A stretch of 64,000 bases of DNA. Origin: Echinostoma caproni (Eukaryota > Platyhelminthes > Trematoda > Plagiorchiida > Echinostomatidae). The translations under genes and the position numbers were made by a program. The notes beneath the pieces are model-generated. The model was not told the origin of the DNA. It saw only the letters and a program-made list of their open reading frames with translations, and made no database searches. Each line of letters opens with the position of its first letter. Position 1 is the stretch's first letter. This document shows positions 11,040 to 24,829 of the stretch, one piece after another. Where the stretch lies: assembly GCA_900618425.1 (NCBI GenBank), contig UZAN01039884.1:1-64000 (forward strand). Direction: 5' to 3'.

Positions 11040-13249
11040 AACCCGGTGACTGGAAACACCACTTGATTGTGTGCTAAAGATAGTTTGTAGGTCATCTTCG
11101 TGTAACCAGTCTCGAAAGTTGCAACCGAATAGTTTTGTGTGAACGCAATAAGCCACCCAAGTGTTTCACAGATGATTTATAGAAGCATGTGACAAACGGA
11201 AATTGCGAAATTGTTTTGCACACTCGACCGTTTACGATAGTGAATGATACGTAAAGTGGTGTTTGTTGGAAACGGACATAGAGGGCTTCATTCCGCTGGT
11301 AACAAGACTGCTAGATTCCCTAAATATAAATAATCACTGCAAGTTTTACACAATGCTGAATGAACTTGCAAGTGCACGTGATGGAACGGTTTATAAGAAG
11401 GGCATGTGTGAACCATGGTGATAAATAAAATGAACGACCATGTCTGAGGAAGATTACGCCCCAGTTCGGTTCAAGATGAACACAAGCCTGCATGAGTTTG
11501 TGATAAAAAAAATCTGGTATCAAAACTGGTCGAATTAAAGAGTTTCTTTGGATGAAAGGTACAGCAACATTATTGTCAGACGGTGATGATTATGAGAAAA
11601 CGGTAACTTAATACAAAAACGTTTCAGTGATATAAAGAGTTTAAAAATATAAAATTTTCGTCTTGATCTGATGTTATTAGCACGATTGTGATGTTGGAAT
11701 GTGTCGTTTGGAAATGGCGGGTCATAATGGGTCATGACCATTCTGAGTGACCGTGTGAGATTAAAGTCATGGTAAGCTGTGACTGAATGAATCTCTTCTG
11801 AGCGCAATTGAATGCATTGAGTAAGCGAATCACCACGGCTCCAGCTGTTGCGAGTTGAAGCTGAAAAATATCTTGCAAAGTGTTTGCTGGTACTGTGTAG
11901 GTAACTTTGAACTTCACCTCATTTGTTTGATGGCATGGGTCCGTAAGGTGTTCAACCACAGTACTGTATTATCCTGAGATAGAAGTTATCGGAAACAACC
12001 ATTTTGCTACGGTGTTTTAGAAGAATTCGTGAAATTTATGCTGTAAGGGAGAAACACGGAATAGAAGCTAAATGGATTCCAGATGCGAAGTGAAGAGTTC
12101 GTTTCCGATGAAATAAACTGAGAGTGATAGTACTGGTTAGTACTGGCAATAGTAATGGTACAGGAACAATTTGTCGAGTAAGTGAGGGACAAGCTGCTTT
12201 CGTGTTTGAAACGTATTGCACAACCTTTTCCATGTATTCCATATTTGTCCTCAGGAGAGAGGAGACACCGCAATGTTACGGCATCTTCAAAATGTTATCA
12301 TTTCTTCTACTTTTCTTTCCTGGTGAGCAAATCGCAGACACGAGGAGCTTATTGCGGTAGACATTGAGTTGTTTCTAATCGTTCTCATTTACATAGGTAG
12401 TTCGGTAGTAAATTTTGAGACTAGAAGTAGAATTTCTCGGATTGAACTGCTAATTGGCTACCTTTTCGTTAAGGATAACGGAAACGCCGATAGGGAGAGA
12501 GTTTTCAAACTAGAATAGGGCTATTTTATTTTGGAATATTTTTGTTTATGCTGTCTATTGTGGTGGAGATTTCATTCGCGGTTTCTAGCCTTCAGACTAT
12601 AAACGGGGACATTTAATTTGTTCTCTGGTTTCCAAAGTTTCTTTCGTGCACATTTTATGTAACATTAATTTAACCCTAAGCCTATACAACTTGTATAAAA
12701 TTTTGAGGCAAAACCCTAATTGAAAGTATCCGTTTCTTCATCTATGCGGTACTAAATAAAAAATAAATGAATCCATACGTCGACTCTGGCGTACACTTGT
12801 TTAGTTATCTCTCGTCTCACAATATCTTCAATAACAAAGGCAATCAAGTCTGTCGTTCAAAAAACGTTATTCTAAAACGGATCATTAATGCCGATTTTAT
12901 CTACTGACAATATTTCATGGAACGTCCAAAATACACCAATTATGACATCATGACACGCGTACGGAGGCAAACAGTTGCTCTCAATGATTCATACAGTAGC
13001 CTGTACAGATGATGTATGAAAGTGACATGTGAAAAGTGAATGTACTTTCAGTCCTTCAATGGCCACAGTGTTTGGTCTGGAGAGGGATTATGGGGATTGG
13101 GCGGAGGGGGGGGGGAGTATGGTGTGGCGTATTTGCTAGAATTGAGTCATCACATACACATCAGCTGTTTGGTTGGAATTTGTCAAGTGAACGTTCTATC
13201 GACGGCCATCGTAGTCGGACCGCATGTATTATTCACTCCTGTGCACATA

Positions 13250-13252
<3 letters not shown>
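11040..13252. other. Anonymous sequence
   Basis: A minus-strand frame at 11,732-11,959 (75 codons, containing KVTYTVPANTL) looks somewhat protein-like but has no recognisable domain or strong borders. A run of ten G lies at 13,106-13,115. Nothing else is supported. Confidence 0.4.

Positions 13253-13284
<32 letters not shown>
13253..13284. repeat. (TG)n microsatellite
   Basis: About sixteen uninterrupted TG units. It gives rise to artificial reading frames of alternating Cys-Val or Thr-His on either strand. Confidence 0.95.
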
Positions 13285-13287
<3 letters not shown>

Positions 13288-13289
13288 AA

Positions 13290-14830
13290 ACGAATGCCGA
13301 TCGCCTCCGTAGTGGCTATGGTGTGGAAACCCTACGATTTGGATGGATGAGATGGTACTCGATAGATAACTATCAACATCCATTCAAGCTTCACTTGGTG
13401 ACCTGATGCTACAGAGTAAGCGAGAATAGCGCCTCCTGTGCAACCTTTTCTGCCTTGCCGATACTAACCGTAGTGCGGGCCAGATGAATTAATGACTGTC
13501 AATGAAAAGAAAAGAAAACAGTCGTTTCGGTGAGCGATTGTGTTTTTGGCCTAGTGATAAAAGAACGCATTCCGTACGAGGGCTAATTCCAGACAGGCCG
13601 GTAGATATGCACTACAGACTAAGTTTAAATTAGCGTAGTGGTTTCCAAGTTTGTATTTGTGTGCATGCGTGGAGAATTTCGCTGGAAGACTGTGGGTGAA
13701 ATCTATCACACGCACCACACACAGAAGTGAACTAAATATGGACCGGGAAAATCATCAATATATCTGAATACCGGCAACCTGCAGTGTGCAAAACAATAAA
13801 TTTCAAAAATAGAGAATAGAGTAGAACGGAAAAAATTACGATTACTCATAAGTCTCATTTTTCGAGATTGTGACCGGAATTGATCTTGCGACATTTGAAA
13901 GCACTGTTGAGGTCCTGATACTTTATTTAAATATGTACCTTTAATAACAATGAAATATTTGGATTGTTAGCTGTGACGCTCAATAAAATTTCCCCTATTC
14001 CGTTAGATATTTTTTTTCCTCCTCAATCAGCTGGGTGAGGAAATGCAAAAAGGAATTATCATAACCAGTTAAGGAGATGGATAAAACACAGTTCACCTCC
14101 AAATTTCACATTTGTATACTTTATAAACGGGATATTTAAATTCATTTGTCTTCCGTGGAAATTATCGTTTTATTTGCAATGCAAGTGAGAAAATGAGGAA
14201 CAGTCAGTTTTGGGAAGACCTCACGCACGTTGTGCGTGTTGTGCGCAGAACATGCCCAACTAGTTGGATAACGTACCGTGGTAAAGTGCGAGGATCAAAT
14301 TGACAGGTTGCCATTCGCTTTGTATTTTACTCACACTTCTTTGTTTAGTGGGCACAAGCTAAGTGTACGCCAACGATTTCTGTTTTCACATGTAGCAACC
14401 AGGTTCCGTTCCCATTCACCTGGTTCAGTTTAACTCCTGAAGATTGCAATAGGTGCAGCTGTGCAGTACATACAATCCAGTTCATGCAACGTTTTCGGGA
14501 TTGGCAAAATCATCACAGTAATTCCAACAGATGTCAGAATTTAAATGGACCCGGTGTAGGAGGGAGTTTGGGCGAAGGTCCGGTGCACTTTACTTATGTA
14601 TTGCACCAGAACATAACAGATTTGCTGGTGCAAATGGTGCACCTATCGTGCTGAACAGGAAATTTCAAAATTTTTAAATAACGCCCCAAAAATCATGAGA
14701 AAATATGAAAATTCCACCTGGGTTGTGAAAGTGGAAAAAGCTTTGTTTTTCGTTCTGATAAAACTCATCTGTACCTCATAATCTCTATCTTTCAGGACAG
14801 ACAGAGTTTGTCGAAAATATTGTCTTGCCG
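13290..14830. other. Anonymous sequence
   Basis: No supported feature. A sequence near 13,550-13,612 (TGGCCTAGTGATAAAAG, then AGGGCTAATTCC) faintly resembles tRNA A and B boxes but is too weak to call. Confidence 0.4.
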
Positions 14831-14833
14831 TAG

Positions 14834-15511
14834 ATGCGGAAACGTTTAGTCGAATGTTGCGTTATTGTATGCTGTAATGAACAGCTAACCAAACCGACGT
14901 TTGTTCGAGTCGACAAACACGACAGAAGAAGACACAAGAGAAAAGCACACAGAAAAGTAAAATGTCCGTTCTCTACAAAAATCTTTTATTCGCAGCCTAT
15001 TGATAACCGTGCATTACCAGTAAGAATACCGGTGAGATAGACAATAGGAGGATGTGAGATGTATTGTGCATTTAGATTATAAGCGACACCTTAATCTTCC
15101 TCATTCGGCTTTCGTAGTCGGGAATTTATAACGATCGTGTTTTATACAGTGAACAGGGTAGGTACGGGAACAAAGAAAACATTTGTCGAATGAATTAGTG
15201 TACAGATGTGGTTTCTATGGAAAGAGCACACAATTTATGCTAATGTGTTTACCTCTTTGATGTATGATCCATCTGTTATGCACCAAAATTTCGATGTAAA
15301 CAGTCAGCATACTGTAGTCAGGCGTTTTAAAAATGGCAGCACTGCGTTCGACGTGGCTTTTGCGTCAGCAAATGAACTGTAGATGTTTGCATTTCAGTGT
15401 ACTTGCGTGGGCAACATTGCCCAGAGGTTATACATTTCACTGAAATCAGAACTGAAAGCAGTCACCCCGAAACATAGAACTCAGGATAGGAAAAGTAGCT
15501 CTTCTTTATGA
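14834..15511 (+). CDS. Candidate two-exon basic protein, unknown family
   Basis: Exon 1 (14,834-15,019) begins with ATG directly after an in-frame stop and encodes 62 residues: a Cys-rich start (VECCVIVCC) followed by a very basic segment (RRRHKRKAHRK). A GTAAGA donor follows in phase 0. Exon 2 (15,398-15,511) follows an acceptor ATTTCAG and encodes 37 residues ending in a basic, Ser-rich tail (QDRKSSSSL, stop). The intron would be 378 bp. No family is recognised. The basic stretch could be a nuclear localisation signal, which is inference only. Confidence 0.22.
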
Positions 15512-18500
15512 GAGACTAGTGTAAAGTGGCGTTACTCAGTTTAAAATATGTGGTTCATCGTTAAACAAGATTTGAAAGTGTATTCATATAGGCTATTTCA
15601 TCTAGTTTATTAAAGAGGAGTGCCAAAAGATCGAAACCCGTGGGGGCAAATGCAACCCAGATGAATATCTTTAGTTTATTGTTCTGTTAGCTATTAAATA
15701 GGATCACTGTCTTCCGGATGTAAATTATTCGATCAGTCTAAGGCATTGATTTTGTTATTAAGTATTACTGCCACCTGGTGGAGCATCCAACGAATGTAAC
15801 TTTCGGTCCACTTTCGTCGATGTAGAATTCGAAGCTGATTCAAAGAAGTCATTTGTCTTATTAGGATTTACCAACGCAATTCGCTATACGTCTAACATGT
15901 AGTATACAAATGACTCGGAAAATTTTTCATGTTGATCAGCAATTGAGAAGAATAAATGAAGTGCTAACATCTCACGAAGTTCGCCTTTTCTCGTACTTGG
16001 TTCCACCTACTTGCTCCGTTAGTGATTCTTTTTATTGAATGCCTATTGGAATACTAAACGCTTTATTCTATCGGCCAAAAAGCGCGGAGACATGTAAATA
16101 TTTTATCAGTTTTGCGAGAACTAGTGATAGTTAAGTGAAGATGAATTGATGTTTTTCATAGTCCAGCTGTCGTATCGGTCGGTACGCGTTATGGTAATAC
16201 GCAACTGTCGTAATTCTAGCACCTACCCTTTGTCCGCTTGTGACAAGTTGGCACCTCATGTCATTGCGAAAGACGGCAAAAATCACTAGCTGACTATTCT
16301 TGTACAACGATATCGGATGTGACCGCCTCAAACACTTGTCAAAAGATTAGAAACTCGTGGGAAAGGAAAAGACATCACTCTCAACAACCTGGACAAATTA
16401 CCAAAATATCAGGATCATAGGAAATATGGAACCAGGAGAAGGACTGACAAAGCTCTATCAAATATCTAGTGGTGGTGGTGGGAGTTTACTGATTAAAATC
16501 ATTATTGGACCTCTTACATTCAACACATCGTCACTTAACTTCATCGAATTTCTTTCCATATCTATAGGCTTGGTCAGTTTTGTATTCAACAATCGATTAC
16601 CTTCAAATCCATGTGCCAGTGTGCTTTCCTCGTTTTACTTTATTGTTCTCCTCTTGCTTTTACAATCGCCTCAAGAAAAACCTTGAATTGCTTCGACGTG
16701 ACTTATAATTATTACCTCCGGAACAGTTAGTAACAAATCCATGCAAACCTTATTTGAATGCATGTGCAAAGTTTGCACGTAAGATTCTCATGTACTGAAA
16801 ACCTCCACTACCGTTCCCATCTGTCAACTGGATCCAAATATTATGATGTCCCCTTTCGAATAAACTCCACGGTATTTCGTTTAGAAGTCAAGTCAAGTCA
16901 AGTATTTGCTTTATGCACCCCGAAAGGTGGATATTCAGCAGTAGAACGCATTCTATTCAATAATAAAAAGGTTTTAACAAAATTGTTGAAAATTTTGGTA
17001 TTTAACTGCTTTTCCTCTTTTTCTTAATAGGTACACTTTTGACTGAAATATAGGCTCTACGCCTACAAAAGTTATAGTTGAAAAACGATTGTAATATTGT
17101 ATAGTTAAAAAACAGTACAACTGCATTTTACTCGACTAAAAATGGAACTGACAGAGTGCAAAATCATGCGAGTTTGTGTTAAGTTTCGCAGTTGGAGAGT
17201 TAGAATAAAACAGGTGAATAGGTTTTCAGGACGGTGAACTAAAGAACTTGGGATTGACTCACTTTGGAATACAATTATCCCCCATACAGTGAGTCCCACG
17301 GAAGAACAACGCAACAAAAACGTATTTACCTGTGTCATTACAAAGACCATAACAGAACCAGTTACCGTCTAATATTTTGAATGCGTATTTGCCACCATCA
17401 TTGGTGTTCGTCATATTTCATAATTGGAAAGCTTTTTAATAATCTTCAATCATAAATGCTTAGAACACGTGAAAGGGCTCTTAAAATCCTCATTCCCTGG
17501 AAACATATCTCACTACCAAATTATTTAGTAAGTAACTGTGGATAGTTCTCTTAGAGAACAGTGACTGTCAAATACTTTCTTTCAATTTTCACTTTTGTCT
17601 TTGCAAGAGTAACGTTCTATCAATAGACGCAAATAAGGGAAACAGTTGTGGTTCTAAACGAAAGCATCGTTTCACCCCTTCAGTTTAATTTTGCAACCTA
17701 CCATCAGTTCTCCAGGCAAACGTATTTTAAGTGAAAATGCTTGTATGGGGTAGTTCTTTGCGCTTGTAATGTAGACTTATCATGAGTTTAAACGAAGAGA
17801 GAAGATAAATTACCGGACAAGTTACCCTTTTCAAATGAGAGAAAGAGAGACCCAGTCCAACACCAACTTAATAGCAAGTCTATTGGGGAATTGTGATTAA
17901 CGTATTTCCATAACAACTAAAGGTCAGGTTGAATTATGGTTCAAAAAATGACAATTCAGATCAATGTATGAGTGCTTCCATAGAGGCAATGATTTTGCGA
18001 AGAAAATAAGCAAACAAAGAGGAAACTTTCTGTTCATGTTTTGTTCACAATCAGCTAAAACTCTGTGATACTACCTTCTGTTTTACTTTATTGCTTGAGC
18101 TGTACTGAGCTCGGACTTCCACTCATATATGTATATATATCTTTGCAACAGATTCCACAGCTTTATCACTAAGGGAAGTGCATTACAACACCCTTTTGAA
18201 GAGCGATGTTCAAAACGCCTCATTCTAAATTAGACAAACATAAGACGGCAGAGAGAAAAATGATTAGCGTATCCCTCATTTTCGCGGCACATTCGGTTCC
18301 TTTAAATTAGAACATGGATTCAAACAAATTAGCTGCTTTTTCTTCCCAGGTTTTGTCAGATAGAACAGCTGAGTAAGGAAACAAAATAATTATCTGTTTT
18401 ACCATGGGAAATGTGGAGCGATAATGTGGAAGAGACTGCTGCGCATTCAGTTCGTATCATGTTGTGCAAAAAAATCTGCGGATCGTGTTATCCAACCCAT

Positions 18501-21500
18501 TAAAACAACACTCACCCGGAGCTGATAGGACATTTTAGATTTTTTTCAAAGCGGTAATAGAAGAGGTCGTAAACACGATTCCAGGATAAATTGCTTTCCA
18601 ATGGCTGGTAGAATACTTAGGGTTATTTATTGGTAAATGATATCGCAGTGACTTAGAGCGTGGTAATTTCTTTCAAGTTTTGTAACAGTTAGTTGAGTCA
18701 ATGCGTCCTTCGAACGAATAACTTCATTAAAAGTTCTCATCAATACTACCGTATTTTTGTGATTTTTTGGCAGAATGTTATAACATCGAAACTCTAATTT
18801 GTTCATTAACTTGTATTTCTCTAACACGACATAACAGATGTTTCCTGCACAACTGATGTTATATACCGATTAAAACAAAATTCATGCGGAAAATCAGTGA
18901 CGACTTTCCCATGAATATTTTAAACAGTGTGTTGGATAAGAAACGAATCACTTGATCAAGCAACCAAATTAGAAGCTATTTGACTGTTCAGCATCATACC
19001 TCTCAAGTGAAACAAAACTCGTGGGCCTTGATCTGAGGGAGGCCCTATGACTGGGGGAAACAATGTTTTTTTGGTATCTTTGGTCAACAAATTGTGAGTA
19101 AAGAAATGGGACGTGTGAATACAGAATGCCAATGTGCACCAAAGACAAAGCGAATAATATCACAGCACGCACGCAATAATCACCATGACGCACAAACATC
19201 AAATCCATCAACCCAATCACCCGAGGCTTTTATAGGGCGGGACTGTGAATTAGGGAGGCCGGTTGAGGTAAAAAAAACCTGCATCACAGTCACAAAGAGA
19301 GAAAGTACACAGTTTTCTGTTCACATCTATCGCCTCGTGTTTGTTTGTCGGCAAGTATTCAATCCACTTCGCTATCACGGTAAACAGCCCGCAGATGTCA
19401 AATGTTATTCTCGCACGCCAGACCCAACAATTCGCATGTCGGCTCCAAGCAGTCTCAAAATTTATATCAGGAATAAATCATCCGGTTTATTTGCAAATCG
19501 TACGTGGTGGTGCTGTTAGTGGTAGAATAGTGTATCAACGAAGAACTTGTGGACACGACAGGATGCTGAACTACTCGGCAAGGTATGAACATTTGCCATA
19601 GTGTGTGTGGGCAGAGCGAATGGGCCAGAGTAAGCCGTAGTTTAACCACCTTGCCCACAGTGCATGCATCAGCCGCGACACTGTGGGCTATTTTGTGTAC
19701 AGATGTTTATCCCCGGCGGCATCAATGGTCTCACCAACTGAGAAAAACAAGGCTGTCAGTTTTCCGGAAACAGTTTCCCAGTCATGACGCCACCGCGACT
19801 CTCACTAGTTTTTAATACTGTTGTGGATACTGAATCAACCTCGAACACTTGTTACAATAAAGTGGAGAATGAAACCAATAGGCTGTATCAAAAATCATAA
19901 AAACCAAAAACTGACAATGTCGCGGTATATTTTAGGGAATCTGGGGCGTTTTGTCCTTATAGTATAAAAGCAATTCATGTTTGACCGAATGACAAATGAC
20001 ATTGAATATACCTTTGGTAAGCAAAACCACAGACGATCAAAGGCTGCCCACCAATCGATCGAGGATTCAAGTCTTAGCGAACATGTGGGGGTTTAAACGC
20101 ACGTACTCTGGGGCAATGTTTATGGCATATATTACCTCTATACCGAAACATTTGGATCTAATGACCATATACATAGGATATTGGGATAAAACATGCATTT
20201 AGATTCCACTGTGATGCTTTGTGATATAACTAGTTGTAAAATTTCACATGAAGTTGTTTGCACACATTTTGAAGACTTTTTCAATAAATAAGTTCTTTTG
20301 GCAATTACTTGGAAATCCTATTTTCAGTATTTTGCCTTGCAGTTGAGTGCTTTTTACTGTAGCCTTCTGTTAAAAGCTCATGAAAATAGGTTAGCAAATA
20401 AGCATGGTTTCGGTGCTTTTTAAACTGGTTAACTATAGCAAATTTTTAAAGTAGACTAAACAGATGCTGAGACGAGAGACTTAATTGAAGAGTTCAGAAT
20501 AATAAGATACTATTGTGATAATGGGTAAGTATCGAGCTTTTGTTCGTGTGTGGGTTTGGAATCTGAGTAAGCTGATGTTGGTTGTGAATAAGCGAAAGGG
20601 TGAATGAATAAGAGTTTAAAGGGCGGAGCCAACATCAGCAGACTATAAGTGAATGACCGTGGTAAAACCGGTAGTCTTGTGATCTGCTTCTGGGCGCACA
20701 AAGAGGAGGGAGTGTTGGAGACAGGTGTCATTTACCTCGGTTTTGGACAAAATTCGAAATATGACCTCGTTAGATCATTTAATCAGGAACATTATACAAA
20801 GTGGTTTCCACTGAATCGTTTTGTAGTGCCAAGAAAATACTAAAGAGTCAGGGATCCAAGAGTCATTCTCTGTCTAATTAACGCTGCTAATCAATTGGAT
20901 GCACAAATGAAACCAGTTGCCAGGGTGTACCCCAAACAGTTAAGGCAACTGACGTGTAATCCAAGCATGAGCTTGAGGTTTATCGAAAATTGATAACAGT
21001 CTGTTTAAAATAACTTCAGTTCTTGAGTTCTGCCTTGCTGATTGACGGTCTATTGCGAAACGATTACATTGGTATTGTTTAGTATTGAAAATTTTACTAA
21101 ACATAAAAGGCTTGAGGTCACGTTGTTTGGCAGTAAACTGTTTTTTAAAGTTCCGGACCACTGCCTGGGAAGAGTTCACCCAAGCTCTTTGACTATTTAC
21201 GCCGGAACACTTCACACACTTAGTTCACACGTACATTTACGATATTCTTCTTGCATCTGAAGCAAGCCTTTTGAAGCACCTGTTCATGTTCGATCATGTG
21301 GAATGACCTTCAGTCTCAGTTGTTTCTTCACCAGTAACCCGTTCTATTTCGGCTGTACCCTATTGTAGCCCATCTCGCCTTAAATTTACGCAACCCTTTT
21401 GAGGTATTACTTCGTTTTACACAATCTTCCCTTTATACAAACCCCAAGGTTATACGTAAAAATGTTTATTTCAAGCGAACTCTTCAAAATATCTCGGACT

Positions 21501-21937
21501 CACTACTGAAAATAATGCTTATTAATCAACTCACGTCCACAACTGCAACGGTTAAATTCTGTGTCTATTTTATATTTGTACGGTTTATGTTTATCAGTGT
21601 GATTTCTTTGTCTCAATATGACTGCCCTAAATAGGAGCCAAAGTTTTACGCTGCTGTCAAGCAGTTAGTAGCCGGATTTTGTCAATTTGTTTAATTGAGT
21701 ATTTGCGATAATTTCCGATTTTCACTCGCATTGGTTTTGTGTTCACTTAGGAAAAAGAAGTATTAAGCTCTGACAATCCTTTGTACCCGTGTCAATTTCA
21801 TGCGCATAGGTGCTTAAAATTTCGACAGAGTTCACTTTTTTTCTAAATTTTGTAATACCCGCCTGCTTCGTCAAGCACTGGTACTCTTCAATAGAAACTG
21901 AGCGAGGTAGGAAGTAACAAGATCCCTTCTTTACGTA

Positions 21938-21961
21938 GAAGAATAAGTTGTCTTATTCTTC
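21938..21961. repeat. Perfect 10-bp hairpin
   Basis: GAAGAATAAG, then TTGT, then CTTATTCTTC: ten perfect pairs around a four-base loop. No gene context explains it. Confidence 0.8.
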
Positions 21962-22730
21962 GCAACAGAAGATCTGTTTGTGAAGTTATATCTAAGCTTG
22001 ATTTTCTAAACATGTTCTCTAATTCTTGCATACAATTGACTCAGAATCTGCAGACCTTATGAAACAACTTCCACGGATAGGAGGACATGATTTACGTACA
22101 ACTACTGCTTAGAAATATCATAGTTCTAACGACGTTGATTCTCTTATCTATATTTTACAGAGTTTATTCTTTTAGTTGATACAATTTGGCATCCAATGGT
22201 TGATTCTCAGATGGGTTGAGTCATTTTTACTGTGCGCTGCTAGTGGCCGAGCCCAGGTAAACACATTACTGCTACCCATTATAATGTTGGAAGATAAACG
22301 TAATTTGTGACATGAACCAATAGTGGATCTGCTTCTATTCGTTGCCGCTGTCACAGAGCTGGCTCTAGACACATTTTGCTTCTAGTTTATACATTTCCAC
22401 CCAGACTGATTCTCTTGCAAAATTTTCAAAACAATTACATTCAAAAATTTGTAAAATCGTTCGGTTTGTCATTCAATTGCAGCTAATCATGCGTCGTAAC
22501 TACTGCTTTATATTCGCCATGAGAGCCTCACCTGTCAACAAGTTAGCCTTTGCAGAAACAGGTTTAGAGCGTGAGGTTTTGCTTGTAGGTCAGTAGTATT
22601 CACATGTGACATGCTCATACCGGTGAATGTCGATCCGTGTAAACTCAAATAGCACCAAGGCTGTCAACAAGTGTCAAATCTGACAAATGCTCCACACCGA
22701 CTCTACGCCTCGGACATTTTACCAACCGCC

Positions 22731-22753
22731 TGTTGTCTGTCTGTCTGTCTGTG
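22731..22753. repeat. (TGTC)n microsatellite
   Basis: About five TGTC units in the middle of anonymous sequence. Confidence 0.8.
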
Positions 22754-23891
22754 CAAAGCGGACACCCGTTAGCCTGTCACTCAATTTCATTCGACGGACA
22801 ATGTTCACACGTTCGCGAGTCATCTGTCTTCATCACGTATTGGTTCATCAATCGCGTAAAACCGATGAATTAGTCAGTCTGTCTGGCATGGACTGAAGCG
22901 GCTACCTTGTAGACGTGTCTGAGTGGTGAGTAATATGGAATAACTTGTCATCTGGAAGGTGATTTGAGGTATCTAAGAATGTACATGGATCAAAGCACAT
23001 ACGTAGAAACCAGAAGCAAACTGTTTCACACCTAAGCAAAAGAAAATTTAATTTAAAATCAAGAATTCAGTTTTTTGCAGTATTTTCTTATTTCTAATCA
23101 ATTACGGATGGAATTGCGCGTGGCTGATTGCTAAGCGGTTATTTGACTCCAAACGCGTGCCTAAACAAAAACCGCCTAATAAAGTTTTTTTCAGATAGAC
23201 TATGACGGCTGCGGATTACCAAAAACAAATTAGGAATACCTTGGTCACAGCACTTTGCCCTTAATCAAGTGCCGAATGAACGTAATTTACTGAAATATCA
23301 TATCCCTTTAACAAGTTGTCTTTTAGTTTATTTTCTTAAAGTGCGTGATATCTCAGAAGAACTTATCCGACTGGCATTAAATAGACTCCTGTGAAATCGG
23401 TAAATGCTATTTTGTTTTGGCACTTCACAGTTGGGCTTTAGTAATACCTGGTTTTGCTTCGAAAATGTCTGAGTTGTAATAGTCATCTGTGCAAAGTAGA
23501 ACAGTGTCAACAGCTGCGGTTAACGTTTGACAGCTAGGGGGCTTTTAATACTCAGGTGTTTAGGTCATCAACTAAATTGTGCAAGCCACTGATGGTTTTA
23601 CCATAATTAACCGTAGTTTTCCAAAAGCTGTTTCTTCTACATTTACGATTCGTGGTTTGTAGTCTACGATAATATCCAAGGAAAAATACAATCTATGGGT
23701 TAGCTATGAAGTCAGCTGAACAGTTATTAAAACGAAGATGATTCACAGTCAACTGATAGTAAATGGACTTTGAACTAAAATGCACTGTTATGTGTTTTCA
23801 TCATTCAACCTCAAAGTTCGTTTGAATACTCATTTAGACTGTGATTTCGTGGTATACCTCAGTTAAATTGTTCTTAAGGGTGTGAACTGTA

Positions 23892-24060
23892 GGATGAATT
23901 TCGTTGTGTGCAGAGTAAATCAAGCGCAAAACAAAGAGCTAGGAAGCAGTGAACAACTGTTTCTCTCTGTTTGGGTCTCATCAGTAAAGTAAACATATTG
24001 ACCCAACGGGGGGTGGAAGTTGGGATCTCACTGGTAGAACTCTAGCATACTATTCACTCA
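23892..24060 (-). mobile_element. SINE-A copy 4, minus strand
   Basis: Read on the minus strand, the hammerhead block and tail of SINE-A are recognisable, with the tail end (GAATTTCGTTGTGTGC on the plus strand) at 23,895-23,910 and a tRNA-like head towards 24,060. It lies head-to-head with copy 5. The copy is old, with many substitutions. Confidence 0.6.
23946..23990 (-). ncRNA. Degenerate hammerhead ribozyme
   Basis: On the minus strand the core CTGATGA and GAAA are both intact, and the stem III palindrome is nearly so. Stem II (GACC against GAGA) keeps at most one pair, and the 5' side of stem I is lost. Activity is not expected. Confidence 0.55.
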
Positions 24061-24065
24061 GCCAA

Positions 24066-24208
24066 CTGGCAGCCGATTGATCCCTAGTTCCGTTGATGGC
24101 TTCACACTACTGTTTAGATCCAACCAGATCAAAATAGGTGTTCAGTACTTCCCAGCTTTTCAGTTCACGATTCATTTGCTCTCTGCGCGACTAAATTTAC
24201 CAAATGAT
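24066..24208 (+). mobile_element. SINE-A copy 5, plus strand
   Basis: The tail (TTCAGTTCACGATTCATTTG near 24,160-24,180, then GCGCGACTAAATTTACC) is well preserved. The hammerhead region at 24,103-24,147 is decayed (CTGTTTA for CTGATGA, CAAAA for CGAAA). The head seems truncated and abuts the head of copy 4. Confidence 0.6.
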
Positions 24209-24829
24209 CAAGTCCTAAATTTCTATGATGTAACTGGTGTAGGTAGTACTTTGATGTACACGTAGACGTATTCATTTAACTTCTTACATTCTGAACTATC
24301 TTCAGTTTTGCTTATCACAAGTATATGACTGGTGCACCTTAAGAAGTCGTGAACTCTAAAGTAAGTCAAGGTGTTATTTAATCTGGCATGAACCAAGTGC
24401 AAATGTGCAAACCTATTCAAGCTAATCCGTATTGTTGAGCCGAACCTAAGTTTACTGAAACAAACTCATGGTCCGTAGGATTGTTACTAAGCAAAAATTG
24501 TTTACCTCCCGAAACAAACAGACAAACATTTCAGTGAGACCTCCAAGTGACCTTTGCAAAATACATAAAAACAAGATGTAATGATGAACCTAAACTACCT
24601 GTAATGATTCATCTAACTACTCCTTTTGTGGCCTTTGAAATTTGGCGGTGCTACATTTGTACTCCTGTGAATAATTTATCAAATTTTATGTCACACATTG
24701 GATCAAATTTCTTTCATTGCTTTTATGATTATCTATGCCCCGGGATCTTTAAGAATTTGAAACTTTGTGTGTTATCGCTCAAGAGTGGCATTGTTTATCA
24801 GTTCGGTCGTCAAGTTAAAAATAGATACA

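Larger units (their letters stand above)
15512..23891. other. Long anonymous stretch with simple repeats only
   Basis: No recognisable transposon or host gene was found on either strand. Frames of 100-141 codons at 16,357-16,686 and 19,094-19,519 show no known motif. Minor features are a short AGTCA tandem near 16,885-16,905, a TGTC microsatellite at 22,731-22,753 and a perfect hairpin at 21,938-21,961. A weak exon-like 20-codon stretch ends at a GTAAGT donor at 20,525. Confidence 0.4.

Noticed and set aside
13036..13383. Open frames of 66-104 codons on both strands
   Set aside because: They are extended by the (TG)n microsatellite and a G-run. Repeated Cys-Val or Thr-His is a translation artefact.
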